Positions 1 through 5,110 of a DNA stretch of 5,110 bases are shown piece by piece (the stretch's first letter is position 1; each line of letters starts with the position of its first letter). The notes below the pieces were generated by a model that saw only the letters and a program-made list of their open reading frames with translations, was not told the origin of the DNA and did no database searches. Source of the DNA: an uncultured bacterium (GTDB lineage: Bacteria; Planctomycetota; Phycisphaerae; Phycisphaerales; UBA1924); the NCBI GenBank assembly GCA_938003595.1, contig CALKYH010000275.1, positions 1 through 5,110 of the forward strand, given 5' to 3'. Position numbers and translations under genes: made by a program.

Positions 1-1013
1 ATGCGCTTCTGCATCGGCGGGTGGGTGCTGAACGCGCTGTTGAGGTTCTGGTGCGAGTGCATCTGCTTCTTCAGCGGGTTGGCGATGTACATGTGCGCCG
101 TGGCCCGGTTCGCGCCCGGCAGCGGCTTCTCGCAGTTCTGCAGCTTCTGCAGGGCGCCGATCAGGCCCTCGGGGTAGCGGGTCAGCTCCACGGCGCCGGC
201 GTCGGCCAGGTATTCGCGCTCGCGGCTGAAGGCGAGCTGGATCATCATCGCCAGGGGCACGGCCACGATCGTCAGCACGATCGCGATGACGAGAACGACA
301 GCCATGCCGCCGCCGCTGTTCTTCGAGGATGAGCGGCGCGGGGCGTAGCGCATCATCCGCCAGGCCATGTCCGAGGCCATGACGATGAGCCCCACCATCG
401 TGGCCATGAGCATCGCGAAGCGGACATCCAGGTGGCGGATGTGGGCGAGCTCGTGGGCCATGACGCCGGCGAGCTCGTCGCGGGTCAGTTGTTCGCGCAG
501 GCCCCGGGTGACCGCAACGGCCGCGTGCTCGCGGTCGCGCCCGGTGGCGAAGGCGTTGAGCGCGTCGGTGTCCATGAGGTAGACGCCGGGCATGGGCAGG
601 CCGCCGGCGATGCGGAGCTCGTCGACGATGTTGAACAACTCCGGATCATCGCCGGGCTGAATCGGTTTCGCGCCGGCCATGGCGAGGACGGCCTTGGAGC
701 CGCTGAACCAGGACCACGCGGCGCCGAGGGAGCCCACCGCCAGCGCCGCGAGGGCCCCGACGATCGCCGAGGCGCCGAGCTGCGCGCCGATGGAGCCCTC
801 GGTCCCCCGGCTCCCATAGCCGCCCAGCGCCGCGCCGATCGCGCCGCCGATGACCACGCCCAGCGCGATCATCGCCGCCATGAGCAGGGCGCTGCGCCGC
901 TTGTTCTTGCGGATGAGGTCCTGGTAGGTGACGGTGGGGGGATAGGCGTGCGGGTCCGCGCGCTCCGAATGGACCGCGTGGCCGGCGGCGTTCTGACCCG
1001 GGGCGCGGCTCAA
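1..1013 (-). CDS. M48 family zinc metallopeptidase, HtpX-like membrane protease (C-terminus cut by window edge)
   Basis: This is an integral membrane zinc endopeptidase of family M48, a family that includes the HtpX quality-control proteases. 337 complete codons are visible and the frame runs off the left edge. Seen: a hydrophilic N-terminus ending in a basic patch (R35-R40), Gly/Ala-rich hydrophobic segments at about 42-63 and 80-103, the family motif NAFATGR at 153-159, the zinc-binding HELAH at 187-191 (H187, H191, catalytic E188), further hydrophobic segments at about 199-217 and 237-258, then EYLAD at 267-271, whose E267 is the expected third zinc ligand. The last visible residues (STHPPMQKR) match the usual near-C-terminal motif, so probably only a few tens of residues are missing. 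No ATG or GTG lies between the lemA stop and the first membrane segment. The chosen start is the TTG at 1013-1011, which overlaps the lemA TGA and has no clear Shine-Dalgarno, suggesting translational coupling. The family call is firm; the start is less so. Confidence 0.93.
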   Translation of the reverse strand, partial: MSRAPGQNAAGHAVHSERADPHAYPPTVTYQDLIRKNKRRSALLMAAMIALGVVIGGAIGAALGGYGSRGTEGSIGAQLGASAIVGALAALAVGSLGAAWSWFSGSKAVLAMAGAKPIQPGDDPELFNIVDELRIAGGLPMPGVYLMDTDALNAFATGRDREHAAVAVTRGLREQLTRDELAGVMAHELAHIRHLDVRFAMLMATMVGLIVMASDMAWRMMRYAPRRSSSKNSGGGMAVVLVIAIVLTIVAVPLAMMIQLAFSREREYLADAGAVELTRYPEGLIGALQKLQNCEKPLPGANRATAHMYIANPLKKQMHSHQNLNSAFSTHPPMQKR

Positions 1014-1588
1014 GGATTCGAGAACGAGACCTTGGGCGCCTCGCGCTGTGCCGCCTCGTTCAGCTCGAAGTACTCGCGCGGCTTGAAGGAGAACATGCCG
1101 GCGACGATGTTCGAGGGGAACTGCTGGATGGCCGTCGAGTACTGGCCGACGCAGTCGTTGTAGTGCTGGCGGGCGAAGCCGATCTTGTTCTCGGTGGTCG
1201 CCAGCTCCTCCTGCAGGGCCTTGAAGTTCTGGTTGGCCTTGAGGTCGGGGTAGGCCTCGGCCAGCGCGATGAGCTTGCCCAGCGCGGCGCCGAGCAGGCC
1301 CTCGGCCTCGGCGTGGGCCGCGGCGCCGGCGGAGGCGCCCACGCTCATCGCCTTGGCGCGGGCGTTGACGACGGACTCCAGCGTGCCCTTCTCGTGCCCG
1401 GCGTAGCCCTTGACCGTCTCGACCAGGTTGGGGATCAGGTCGTAGCGGCGCTTGAGCTGGACATCGATCTGCGACCAGCCGTTGTCGCAGTTGACGCGCA
1501 GGCGGACCAGCCGGTTGAAGATCGCCACGCCCCAGAGGAGCACGAGGACGACCAGTCCGGCCACGACCAACAGGGGGATCATTGTCAT
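1010..1588 (-). CDS. lemA: LemA family membrane-anchored protein
   Basis: This is a complete LemA family protein of 192 residues, close to the usual length. It has one N-terminal hydrophobic helix (about residues 4-24) followed by a long, mainly helical domain. The hallmark block WSQIDVQLKRRYDLIPNL begins at W38 and continues as VETVKGY to Y62. The second family block lies near the C-terminus and includes NFKALQEEL, TENKI, QQFPSNIVAG and FKPREYFE. The biochemical function of LemA proteins is not well established; the family is often found beside membrane proteases or TPM-domain proteins, and here it sits directly upstream of, and overlaps by four bases, an M48 protease. A shared role at the membrane, perhaps as a protease partner, is inference. 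The first ATG is chosen over the one two codons later because GGAGGG lies ten bases upstream of it. A mildly unusual feature is C34 with an NCDNGW stretch just before the conserved block. Confidence 0.96.
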   Translation of the reverse strand: MTMIPLLVVAGLVVLVLLWGVAIFNRLVRLRVNCDNGWSQIDVQLKRRYDLIPNLVETVKGYAGHEKGTLESVVNARAKAMSVGASAGAAAHAEAEGLLGAALGKLIALAEAYPDLKANQNFKALQEELATTENKIGFARQHYNDCVGQYSTAIQQFPSNIVAGMFSFKPREYFELNEAAQREAPKVSFSNP

Positions 1589-1598
1589 CGGTGAGCAG

Positions 1599-1604
1599 CC
1601 CTCC
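1599..1604 (-). promoter_or_regulatory. Ribosome binding site of lemA
   Basis: GGAGGG on the minus strand ends ten bases before the first ATG of lemA. It is a strong Shine-Dalgarno sequence and supports starting lemA at 1588 rather than at the second in-frame ATG. The protease gene behind it has no comparable site, which fits its dependence on lemA translation. Confidence 0.7.
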
Positions 1605-1647
1605 GCGTCCCGGGGTGTGTCTCCGGGGCCACCCTAGGTTACCAGAC

Positions 1648-1672
1648 GAGGCCCCCGGATCGGGGAATCCTC
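1648..1672. repeat. Imperfect inverted repeat in the divergent spacer
   Basis: In the 139-bp spacer between divergently transcribed lemA and the carboxypeptidase gene, CCCCG (1653-1657) and CGGGG (1661-1665) form a five-base-pair stem with a three-base loop. GAGG (1648-1651) and CCTC (1669-1672) extend it across small internal bulges. It could be part of an operator or a leader structure, or be chance in GC-rich DNA. No convincing sigma-70 -35/-10 pair was recognised in the spacer. Confidence 0.3.
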
Positions 1673-1691
1673 TCTGAATCCTTCGCAATCC
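1665..1691. repeat. Three AATCC repeats at 10-11 bp spacing in the divergent spacer
   Basis: AATCC occurs at 1666-1670, 1677-1681 and 1687-1691. The first two copies extend to GAATCCT. The spacing of 11 and 10 bases equals about one helical turn, so the copies would face the same side of the DNA, as binding sites for a regulator often do. The stretch lies upstream of both divergent genes. A regulatory role is inference from position and spacing only. Confidence 0.3.
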
Positions 1692-1716
1692 AGCTGTCGC
1701 ACTTGCAGCGTGTTGT

Positions 1717-1720
1717 AGGA
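1717..1720 (+). promoter_or_regulatory. Ribosome binding site of the M14 carboxypeptidase
   Basis: AGGA lies seven bases upstream of the ATG at 1728. It is short but well placed, and it fits the start that gives a proper signal peptide. Confidence 0.5.
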
Positions 1721-1727
1721 TCCATCC

Positions 1728-4037
1728 ATGACACGAGCCCGCAGCGCCGTCCTTGCCCTTTTCGCCCTGCTCCTGGCCGCCCCGGCGTTTGCCCGCTCGT
1801 TGCCGGCGGCGCCGGTGCGCTACGACGGGCACAAGGTGGTGCGGGTGCAGATCCGCGACGCCGCCGACGCGGTGCAGATGCGGACGATCAGCCCGGACCT
1901 CTGGTCTCACGGCGAGGGCCCGGGTCTGGTGGACTACCGCGTGCCGCCGGAGCGCCTGGCGGACCTGGACGCCTCGGGCCTGAAGTACTCCGTCCTGATC
2001 GACGATGTGCAATCCCGCATCGACGCCGAGCGCGCCGAGCTGGCGGCGGTCGGCGACGAGCGAGGGCTGGGGTTCTTCTCGACCTACCGGGACTACGCCG
2101 CGTTCAGCGCGTGGGCGGACGACCTGGTGGCGCAGTATCCGGCGATCGCCACCCGCGTGACGCTGGGCGTGTCGCTGGAGGGGCGCAGCATCTTCGGCGT
2201 GCGGCTTCGGGCACCGGGGGCGCCGAACGATCCGGACCGCCCGGCCGTGCTCTACAACGGCTGCCAGCACGCGCGCGAGTGGATCAGCCCCATGACGATC
2301 GCCTTCCTGGCGGACCAGTTCGCCGCGGGCTACGGCGTGGACGAGCGCATCACCGCCGTCATGGACGAGGTGGACCTGTACCTGGTGCCCATCGTGAACC
2401 CCGACGGCTATGTCTACACCTGGGGCCCCGAGCGGCTGTGGCGGAAGAACCGCCGTCTGAACCCGGGCGGGACCGTCGGCGTCGATCTGAACCGCAACTG
2501 GGACTACGCCTGGGGCGGCTCGGGCTCCAGCGGCGATTCCTCGAGCGACCTGTACCGCGGGCCCTCGCCGTTCTCCGAGCCCGAGTCCGCCGCGATCGCG
2601 TCGTTTATCGCCTCGATCCCGGGGCTGCGGGCGCACATTGATTTCCACTCGTACTCGCAGTTGGTGCTCGGCCCCTGGGGCTGGACAGAGGACGCGGCGC
2701 CGGACGCGCCCGAGTTGAACGCCCTGGCCGCGGCCATGGCGCAGGCGATTTTCAGCGTTCACGGCCAGGCCTATGTGTCGGGCCCGATCTCGACCACGCT
2801 CTATGTCGCCGACGGCTCCTCCGTGGACTGGGTCTACGGAGAGCTGGGCGTCTACTCGTGGACGATCGAGCTGCGCGACACGGGAACCTTCGGCTTCGTG
2901 CTGCCGGCGAACCAGATCATCCCGACGGGCGAGGAGAACCTCGCCGCGGTGCTCGGCCTGACCGAGTGGGCGGCGACGACGATCTCGGTGGAGCCGGCGA
3001 GCCCCGCGCCCCCCTACGCCGCGCCCATGGCGCCGACGCCGGTGAGCGTGACCGTGAACGCCCGCTTCGGCGCCGAGGTCGATCCTTCGAGCGTGGAGCT
3101 GCTGTTCCGAATCGACGGCGGCGCGTCGTTCGTGACGATCCCGATGAGCGGCGCCGGCGGCGATGTGTATACGGGCGCCCTGCCCGCGGCGGTGTGCGGA
3201 CGGTCCTTCGAGTACTACTTCCGGGCCGCAACCACCGAGGGGGCCGAGGCGCTGCACCCGGCCGAGGGCGAGGCGGCGCCGCTGTCGATCGTGGTGGCGC
3301 AGACGGCGATCGCGCTGGACGATCCGGCGGAGTCGGACAACGGCTGGACCATCGGCGCCCCGGGCGACAACGCGACCACGGGCGTGTGGGTCCGCGCCGA
3401 TCCGGTGGGCACCAGCGCGCAGCCGGAGGATGATCACACCGTCGCCGGGACGCAGTGCTTTATCACCGGCAACGCGGCGCCCGGCTCGGGCGTGGGCACG
3501 AACGATGTCGACGGCGGCGCGACCACGCTGACCTCGCCCGCGATGGACGCGACCGCCGGCCCCGGCGGGGACGCGATCCTGGTGTACCACCGCTGGTACT
3601 CGAACGATCAGGGCGGGGCGGCGAACTCCGACTCGATGCCGGTGCGCCTCTCGAACAACAACGGCGCCACCTGGACCGACATCGAGCTGGTGACCGAGAA
3701 CGCCAACGCCTGGGTCCGACGGGAGGTCCGGGTGTCGGACTTCCTGACGCCGACCAGCCAGATGCGCCTGCGGTTCGTCGCCCGCGACGAGGGCACGGGT
3801 TCGGTGGTGGAGGCGGGCGTGGACGATGTCACGCTCTTCACCGTGACCACCTGCACCGCGCTGGCGGGCGACATCGACGGCGACGGCGCTGTGGACTTCA
3901 CGGACCTGAACCTGGTGCTGTCGAGCTACAGCCAGACGGGCGCCCCCGGCGCGATCGTGGGCGACGCGGACTACGACGGCGTGGTCGGGTTCGCGGACCT
4001 GAACCTGGTGCTGAGCAACTACGGCTCGGGCCTCTGA
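1728..4037 (+). CDS. Secreted M14 zinc carboxypeptidase with propeptide, two beta-sandwich modules and C-terminal dockerin-like domain
   Basis: This exported metallocarboxypeptidase removes C-terminal residues from peptides outside the cytoplasm. Domains in order: a signal peptide (residues 1-22, with cleavage expected after AFA); an M14 activation propeptide (about 30-105); the catalytic domain (about 113-415); a fibronectin- or Ig-like module (about 416-524); a larger beta-sandwich module (about 526-710); and a dockerin-like module (712-766). The catalytic set of carboxypeptidase A is complete: H181 and E184 in HAREW, H307 in HSYSQ as zinc ligands, N255-R256 for binding the substrate carboxylate, Y359, and the general base E381 in ELRDTG. 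V366 sits where carboxypeptidase A has Ile255 and carboxypeptidase B has Asp, suggesting preference for hydrophobic C-terminal residues (inference). R112 at the propeptide boundary is a plausible activation site. The dockerin-like part has two EF-hand loops, D715/D717/D719/D723/D726 and D746/D748/D750/D757. The gene is intact and probably monocistronic. The family is certain; naming of the two middle modules is tentative. Confidence 0.96.
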   Translation: MTRARSAVLALFALLLAAPAFARSLPAAPVRYDGHKVVRVQIRDAADAVQMRTISPDLWSHGEGPGLVDYRVPPERLADLDASGLKYSVLIDDVQSRIDAERAELAAVGDERGLGFFSTYRDYAAFSAWADDLVAQYPAIATRVTLGVSLEGRSIFGVRLRAPGAPNDPDRPAVLYNGCQHAREWISPMTIAFLADQFAAGYGVDERITAVMDEVDLYLVPIVNPDGYVYTWGPERLWRKNRRLNPGGTVGVDLNRNWDYAWGGSGSSGDSSSDLYRGPSPFSEPESAAIASFIASIPGLRAHIDFHSYSQLVLGPWGWTEDAAPDAPELNALAAAMAQAIFSVHGQAYVSGPISTTLYVADGSSVDWVYGELGVYSWTIELRDTGTFGFVLPANQIIPTGEENLAAVLGLTEWAATTISVEPASPAPPYAAPMAPTPVSVTVNARFGAEVDPSSVELLFRIDGGASFVTIPMSGAGGDVYTGALPAAVCGRSFEYYFRAATTEGAEALHPAEGEAAPLSIVVAQTAIALDDPAESDNGWTIGAPGDNATTGVWVRADPVGTSAQPEDDHTVAGTQCFITGNAAPGSGVGTNDVDGGATTLTSPAMDATAGPGGDAILVYHRWYSNDQGGAANSDSMPVRLSNNNGATWTDIELVTENANAWVRREVRVSDFLTPTSQMRLRFVARDEGTGSVVEAGVDDVTLFTVTTCTALAGDIDGDGAVDFTDLNLVLSSYSQTGAPGAIVGDADYDGVVGFADLNLVLSNYGSGL
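3901..4013 (+). repeat. Internal duplication encoding the two dockerin-like EF-hand units
   Basis: The same 20 bases (starting CGGACCTGAACC) occur exactly at 3901-3920 and 3994-4013, 93 bases or 31 codons apart. They encode the DLNLVL helix that follows each calcium loop. The two units, FTDLNLVLSSY and FADLNLVLSNY, are the tandem repeats of a dockerin-type module. Identity at the DNA level suggests either recent duplication or gene conversion, or simply the same preferred codons being used twice. Confidence 0.75.
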
Positions 4038-4092
4038 TCACCGGCGGTGAAAAACCGGCGAGCGGTCGCGAACACAGACCTCCCGCCGGTGA
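4038..4092. repeat. 10-bp perfect inverted repeat directly after the carboxypeptidase stop codon
   Basis: TCACCGGCGG (4038-4047) is exactly complementary to CCGCCGGTGA (4083-4092), with 35 bases between. The left arm can also fold on itself, since TCACC-GGC-GGTGA (4038-4050) forms a small hairpin followed by AAAA. ACCGGCG is present again at 4054-4060 and could compete for the right arm. It starts on the base after the stop codon, so it would form in the 3' end of the mRNA. Confidence 0.45.
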
Positions 4093-4093
4093 A

Positions 4094-4111
4094 CGATCGC
4101 AGGCGCGATCG
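4094..4111. repeat. 7-bp perfect hairpin (CGATCGC / GCGATCG)
   Basis: CGATCGC (4094-4100) and GCGATCG (4105-4111) flank the four-base loop AGGC. GAA (4091-4093) can pair with TTC (4115-4117) to lengthen the stem across a GGG bulge. There is no T-run on either side, so a classic intrinsic terminator is not supported. It may stabilise the mRNA 3' end. Confidence 0.4.
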
Positions 4112-4212
4112 GGGTTCGATCAGCCCGGAGCGCGCGGAGACAGCCGCGCTCGTGCGGGCCGGTCTGGTGGACGTGCGCTCCCTCGTACTCAACGACCTGT
4201 GGTGGGCCCGGC

Positions 4213-4239
4213 GGGCGCCGCGGCTTCCGAGCGGCGCCC
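4213..4239 (+). terminator. Probable terminator hairpin of the carboxypeptidase transcript
   Basis: GGGCGCCGC (4213-4221) and GCGGCGCCC (4231-4239) form a perfect nine-base-pair GC stem. The nine-base loop contains a further short CGG/CCG pairing. A pyrimidine tract (CTCTCTCT, then CCCCTTCTCT) follows on the plus strand. The tail is poor in T compared with a classic intrinsic terminator, so efficiency is uncertain, but this is the strongest stem in the spacer and it is correctly oriented for the upstream gene. Confidence 0.45.
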
Positions 4240-4264
4240 CTCTCTCTGCCCCTTCTCTGCATTC

Positions 4265-4286
4265 GCCCGCGCGGTCTGCCGCGGGC
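4265..4286 (+). terminator. Second hairpin in tandem, possible backup terminator
   Basis: GCCCGC (4265-4270) pairs with GCGGGC (4281-4286). In an alternative fold GCCCG/CGGGC stacks on CGG/CCG with a TCTG loop. It is followed by CTTCCCT on the plus strand. It lies 25 bases after the stronger hairpin, as tandem terminators often do. The tail is weak, so the call is tentative. Confidence 0.3.
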
Positions 4287-4391
4287 CTTCCCTAACCACT
4301 CCTCAGCATGCGCGTAAACCGAGATAAGTCAAGTGTTTACCTCAACTCTGGCGCGTCTCGGAGCCGTCCCAGCCCCGGCGGAGCCGGCTCG

Positions 4392-4408
4392 GCCCGGCAT
4401 TACCGGGC
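4392..4408. terminator. Hairpin spanning the trpS stop codon
   Basis: GCCCGG (4392-4397) and CCGGGC (4403-4408) form a perfect six-base-pair stem with a five-base loop. On the minus strand the loop contains the TAA stop of trpS. On the plus strand a TTT follows the stem, so it could act as a weak terminator for read-through from the left. A perfect ten-base palindrome, GAGCCGGCTC (4381-4390), lies just beyond the trpS stop and may add to the structure. Confidence 0.3.
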
Positions 4409-5110
4409 TTTGCCCGTGCCCAGATCCAGTGACCGCGGGAACAGGTCCAGGCGCATCGCCTGCTTGGCCAGCCAGAGCGTCTCCTCCGCCCGCTGGTTCG
4501 CCCGGGCGGTGCCCTCGCGGATGACCTCGATGATCTGCTTCTCGCCCGCGGCGCCGTCGTACTGCGCCCGGCGCTCGCGCATCGGGGCAAGCATGGCGTT
4601 GATCGCCTCGGTCACTTCGACCTTGATGTGCCCGTCGCCGATGTTGTCGCCCCGGGCGTAGCGGTCCTTGAGCTCCGCGACGCGGCCCTGTTCGGTGATG
4701 AACGCCTCGACGAACTGGAAGAGCGCATTGGTGGTGTCGCCCGGCTCGGTGGGGGACTGGCGGCCGGTGAAGATCTTGCCGACTTTCTTCTTGACGGCCC
4801 CAGGATCGTCGTTGAGGAAGATGGCGTTGCCGAGGGACTTGCTCATCTTCTGCACCCCGTCGATGCCCGGCAGGCGCGCGACACGCCCGACCAGCGCCTT
4901 GGGGATGGGGAAGAGGCCCCCGGCCTGCACATAGTCCTCGTCCTCGGTCTTGGGGTCCACGCCGCAGTAGAACTGGTTGAAGCGCCGGGCGACCTCGCGG
5001 CACATCTCGATGTGGGCGACCTGGTCCTCGCCGACTGGCACGAGCTCGGGCCGGAAGACGAGGATGTCGGCGCACTGGCCGACGGCGTACATGGGGAAGC
5101 CGAAGGAGTA
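4400..5110 (-). CDS. trpS: Tryptophan--tRNA ligase (tryptophanyl-tRNA synthetase), N-terminus outside the window
   Basis: This class I aminoacyl-tRNA synthetase charges tRNA-Trp with tryptophan in an ATP-dependent cytoplasmic reaction. The visible 236 residues are the C-terminal two thirds; bacterial TrpRS is usually about 330-350 residues. The reading frame is open to the right edge, and the N-terminal part with the HIGH-type motif is missing. Seen: the tryptophan-recognition helix region (MYAVGQCADIL), whose Asp corresponds to the indole-binding aspartate known from Bacillus TrpRS; the conserved VPVGEDQVAHIE that follows; and the ATP-binding loop KMSKS, encoded at 4835-4849, continuing as LGNAIFLNDDP. 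The C-terminal helical domain follows to a TAA stop. The gln-containing GQCADI differs from the MAADI form of Bacillus, which suggests the YPVGQAADI-like branch of the family. The gene converges with the carboxypeptidase gene and has no functional link to it. The identification is firm. Confidence 0.96.
   Translation of the reverse strand, partial: YSFGFPMYAVGQCADILVFRPELVPVGEDQVAHIEMCREVARRFNQFYCGVDPKTEDEDYVQAGGLFPIPKALVGRVARLPGIDGVQKMSKSLGNAIFLNDDPGAVKKKVGKIFTGRQSPTEPGDTTNALFQFVEAFITEQGRVAELKDRYARGDNIGDGHIKVEVTEAINAMLAPMRERRAQYDGAAGEKQIIEVIREGTARANQRAEETLWLAKQAMRLDLFPRSLDLGTGKAR

Larger units (their letters stand above)
4038..4399. other. Convergent intergenic region, rich in inverted repeats, no convincing gene
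   Basis: These 362 bases lie between the stop codons of the carboxypeptidase gene and trpS, which converge. Short open frames exist on both strands (4047-4295 plus, 4038-4262 minus). They are Arg/Pro-rich, match no family I recognise, and have no good ribosome binding site. The plus-strand one also has weaker G/C bias at third positions than the genes here. The region holds several inverted repeats listed separately, a pyrimidine-rich tract (4239-4258) and an AT-richer patch (4314-4345) that stands out from its surroundings. Confidence 0.6.

Noticed and set aside
485..817. Minus-strand open frame of 110 codons within the M48 protease gene
   Set aside because: It is a different frame of the protease gene. 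The protease frame gives HELAH, NAFATGR and EYLAD, whereas this one gives a Ser/Pro/Arg-rich low-complexity product.
432..1163. Long plus-strand open frame (243 codons) opposite lemA and the M48 protease
   Set aside because: It lies antisense to two well-supported genes and spans the operon junction. Its translation is low-complexity Arg/Ala/Gly-rich with no recognisable motif, as expected from the strand opposite GC-rich coding DNA.
1703..2641. Plus-strand open frame of 312 codons overlapping the carboxypeptidase
   Set aside because: Shifted-frame shadow of the carboxypeptidase gene, rich in Arg, Gly and Ala, without motifs.
4108..4126. GGTTCGATC resembling the T-arm of a tRNA
   Set aside because: The position after the loop is A instead of the required C, the T-stem does not close properly, and no acceptor or anticodon arm could be placed around it.
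4038..4262. Possible 74-residue minus-strand small protein in the convergent spacer
   Set aside because: Arg/Pro-rich product without recognisable motifs, overlapping the inverted repeats and with no clear promoter.
4047..4295. Possible 82-residue small protein in the convergent spacer
   Set aside because: GTG start inside an inverted repeat, no Shine-Dalgarno, weaker third-position G/C bias than the real genes, and two predicted terminator hairpins inside the frame. I recognise no family. It cannot be excluded fully without conservation data.
3455..4327. Plus-strand open frame of 290 codons crossing the carboxypeptidase 3' end
   Set aside because: Shadow frame over the coding part; it continues into the repeat-rich spacer only because stops are rare in GC-rich DNA.
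4329..5075. Minus-strand open frame of 248 codons overlapping trpS
   Set aside because: Shifted frame of trpS. The true frame carries KMSKS and VPVGEDQ, whereas this one is Arg/Gly-rich low complexity.
1..5110. Mobile element, CRISPR array or defence system
   Set aside because: There are no transposase or integrase motifs, no terminal repeats, no regularly spaced direct repeats, and all four genes are chromosomal-type families.

Overview
The window looks like a stretch of chromosome from a high-GC bacterium, most likely a planctomycete of the Phycisphaerae type. That placement is an inference. It rests on the high G+C content, the strong G/C bias at third codon positions, a secreted enzyme that ends in a dockerin-like pair of EF-hand repeats of the kind common in planctomycete exported proteins, and a lemA-M48 protease gene pair. 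Nothing in the window identifies a species.

Layout. Positions 1-1013 (minus strand) hold most of an HtpX-like M48 membrane metallopeptidase, cut at its C-terminus by the left window edge. It is preceded by lemA (1010-1588, minus). The two overlap by four bases, with the protease apparently starting at a TTG that shares bases with the lemA stop codon, so they form a two-gene operon. A 139-bp divergent spacer (1589-1727) separates lemA from a large plus-strand gene (1728-4037). This encodes a 769-residue exported zinc carboxypeptidase of family M14 with a signal peptide, an activation propeptide, a full catalytic domain, two beta-sandwich modules and a C-terminal dockerin-like module. A 362-bp convergent spacer (4038-4399) has no convincing gene but is rich in inverted repeats, some of which look like transcription terminators. 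The right end (4400-5110, minus) carries the C-terminal two thirds of tryptophanyl-tRNA synthetase, including the KMSKS loop; its N-terminus lies outside the window.

How the genes relate. LemA and the M48 protease are a recurrent bacterial pair, probably acting at the cytoplasmic membrane. The M14 enzyme is a separate, exported degradative protein that would trim C-terminal residues from external peptides. trpS is an unlinked housekeeping gene converging on it. There is no sign of mobile elements, CRISPR arrays, RNA genes or a multi-gene novel system. The points most worth a second look are the domain architecture of the carboxypeptidase, its predicted side-chain preference, the TTG start overlapping the lemA stop, and the cluster of partly competing inverted repeats behind the carboxypeptidase gene.
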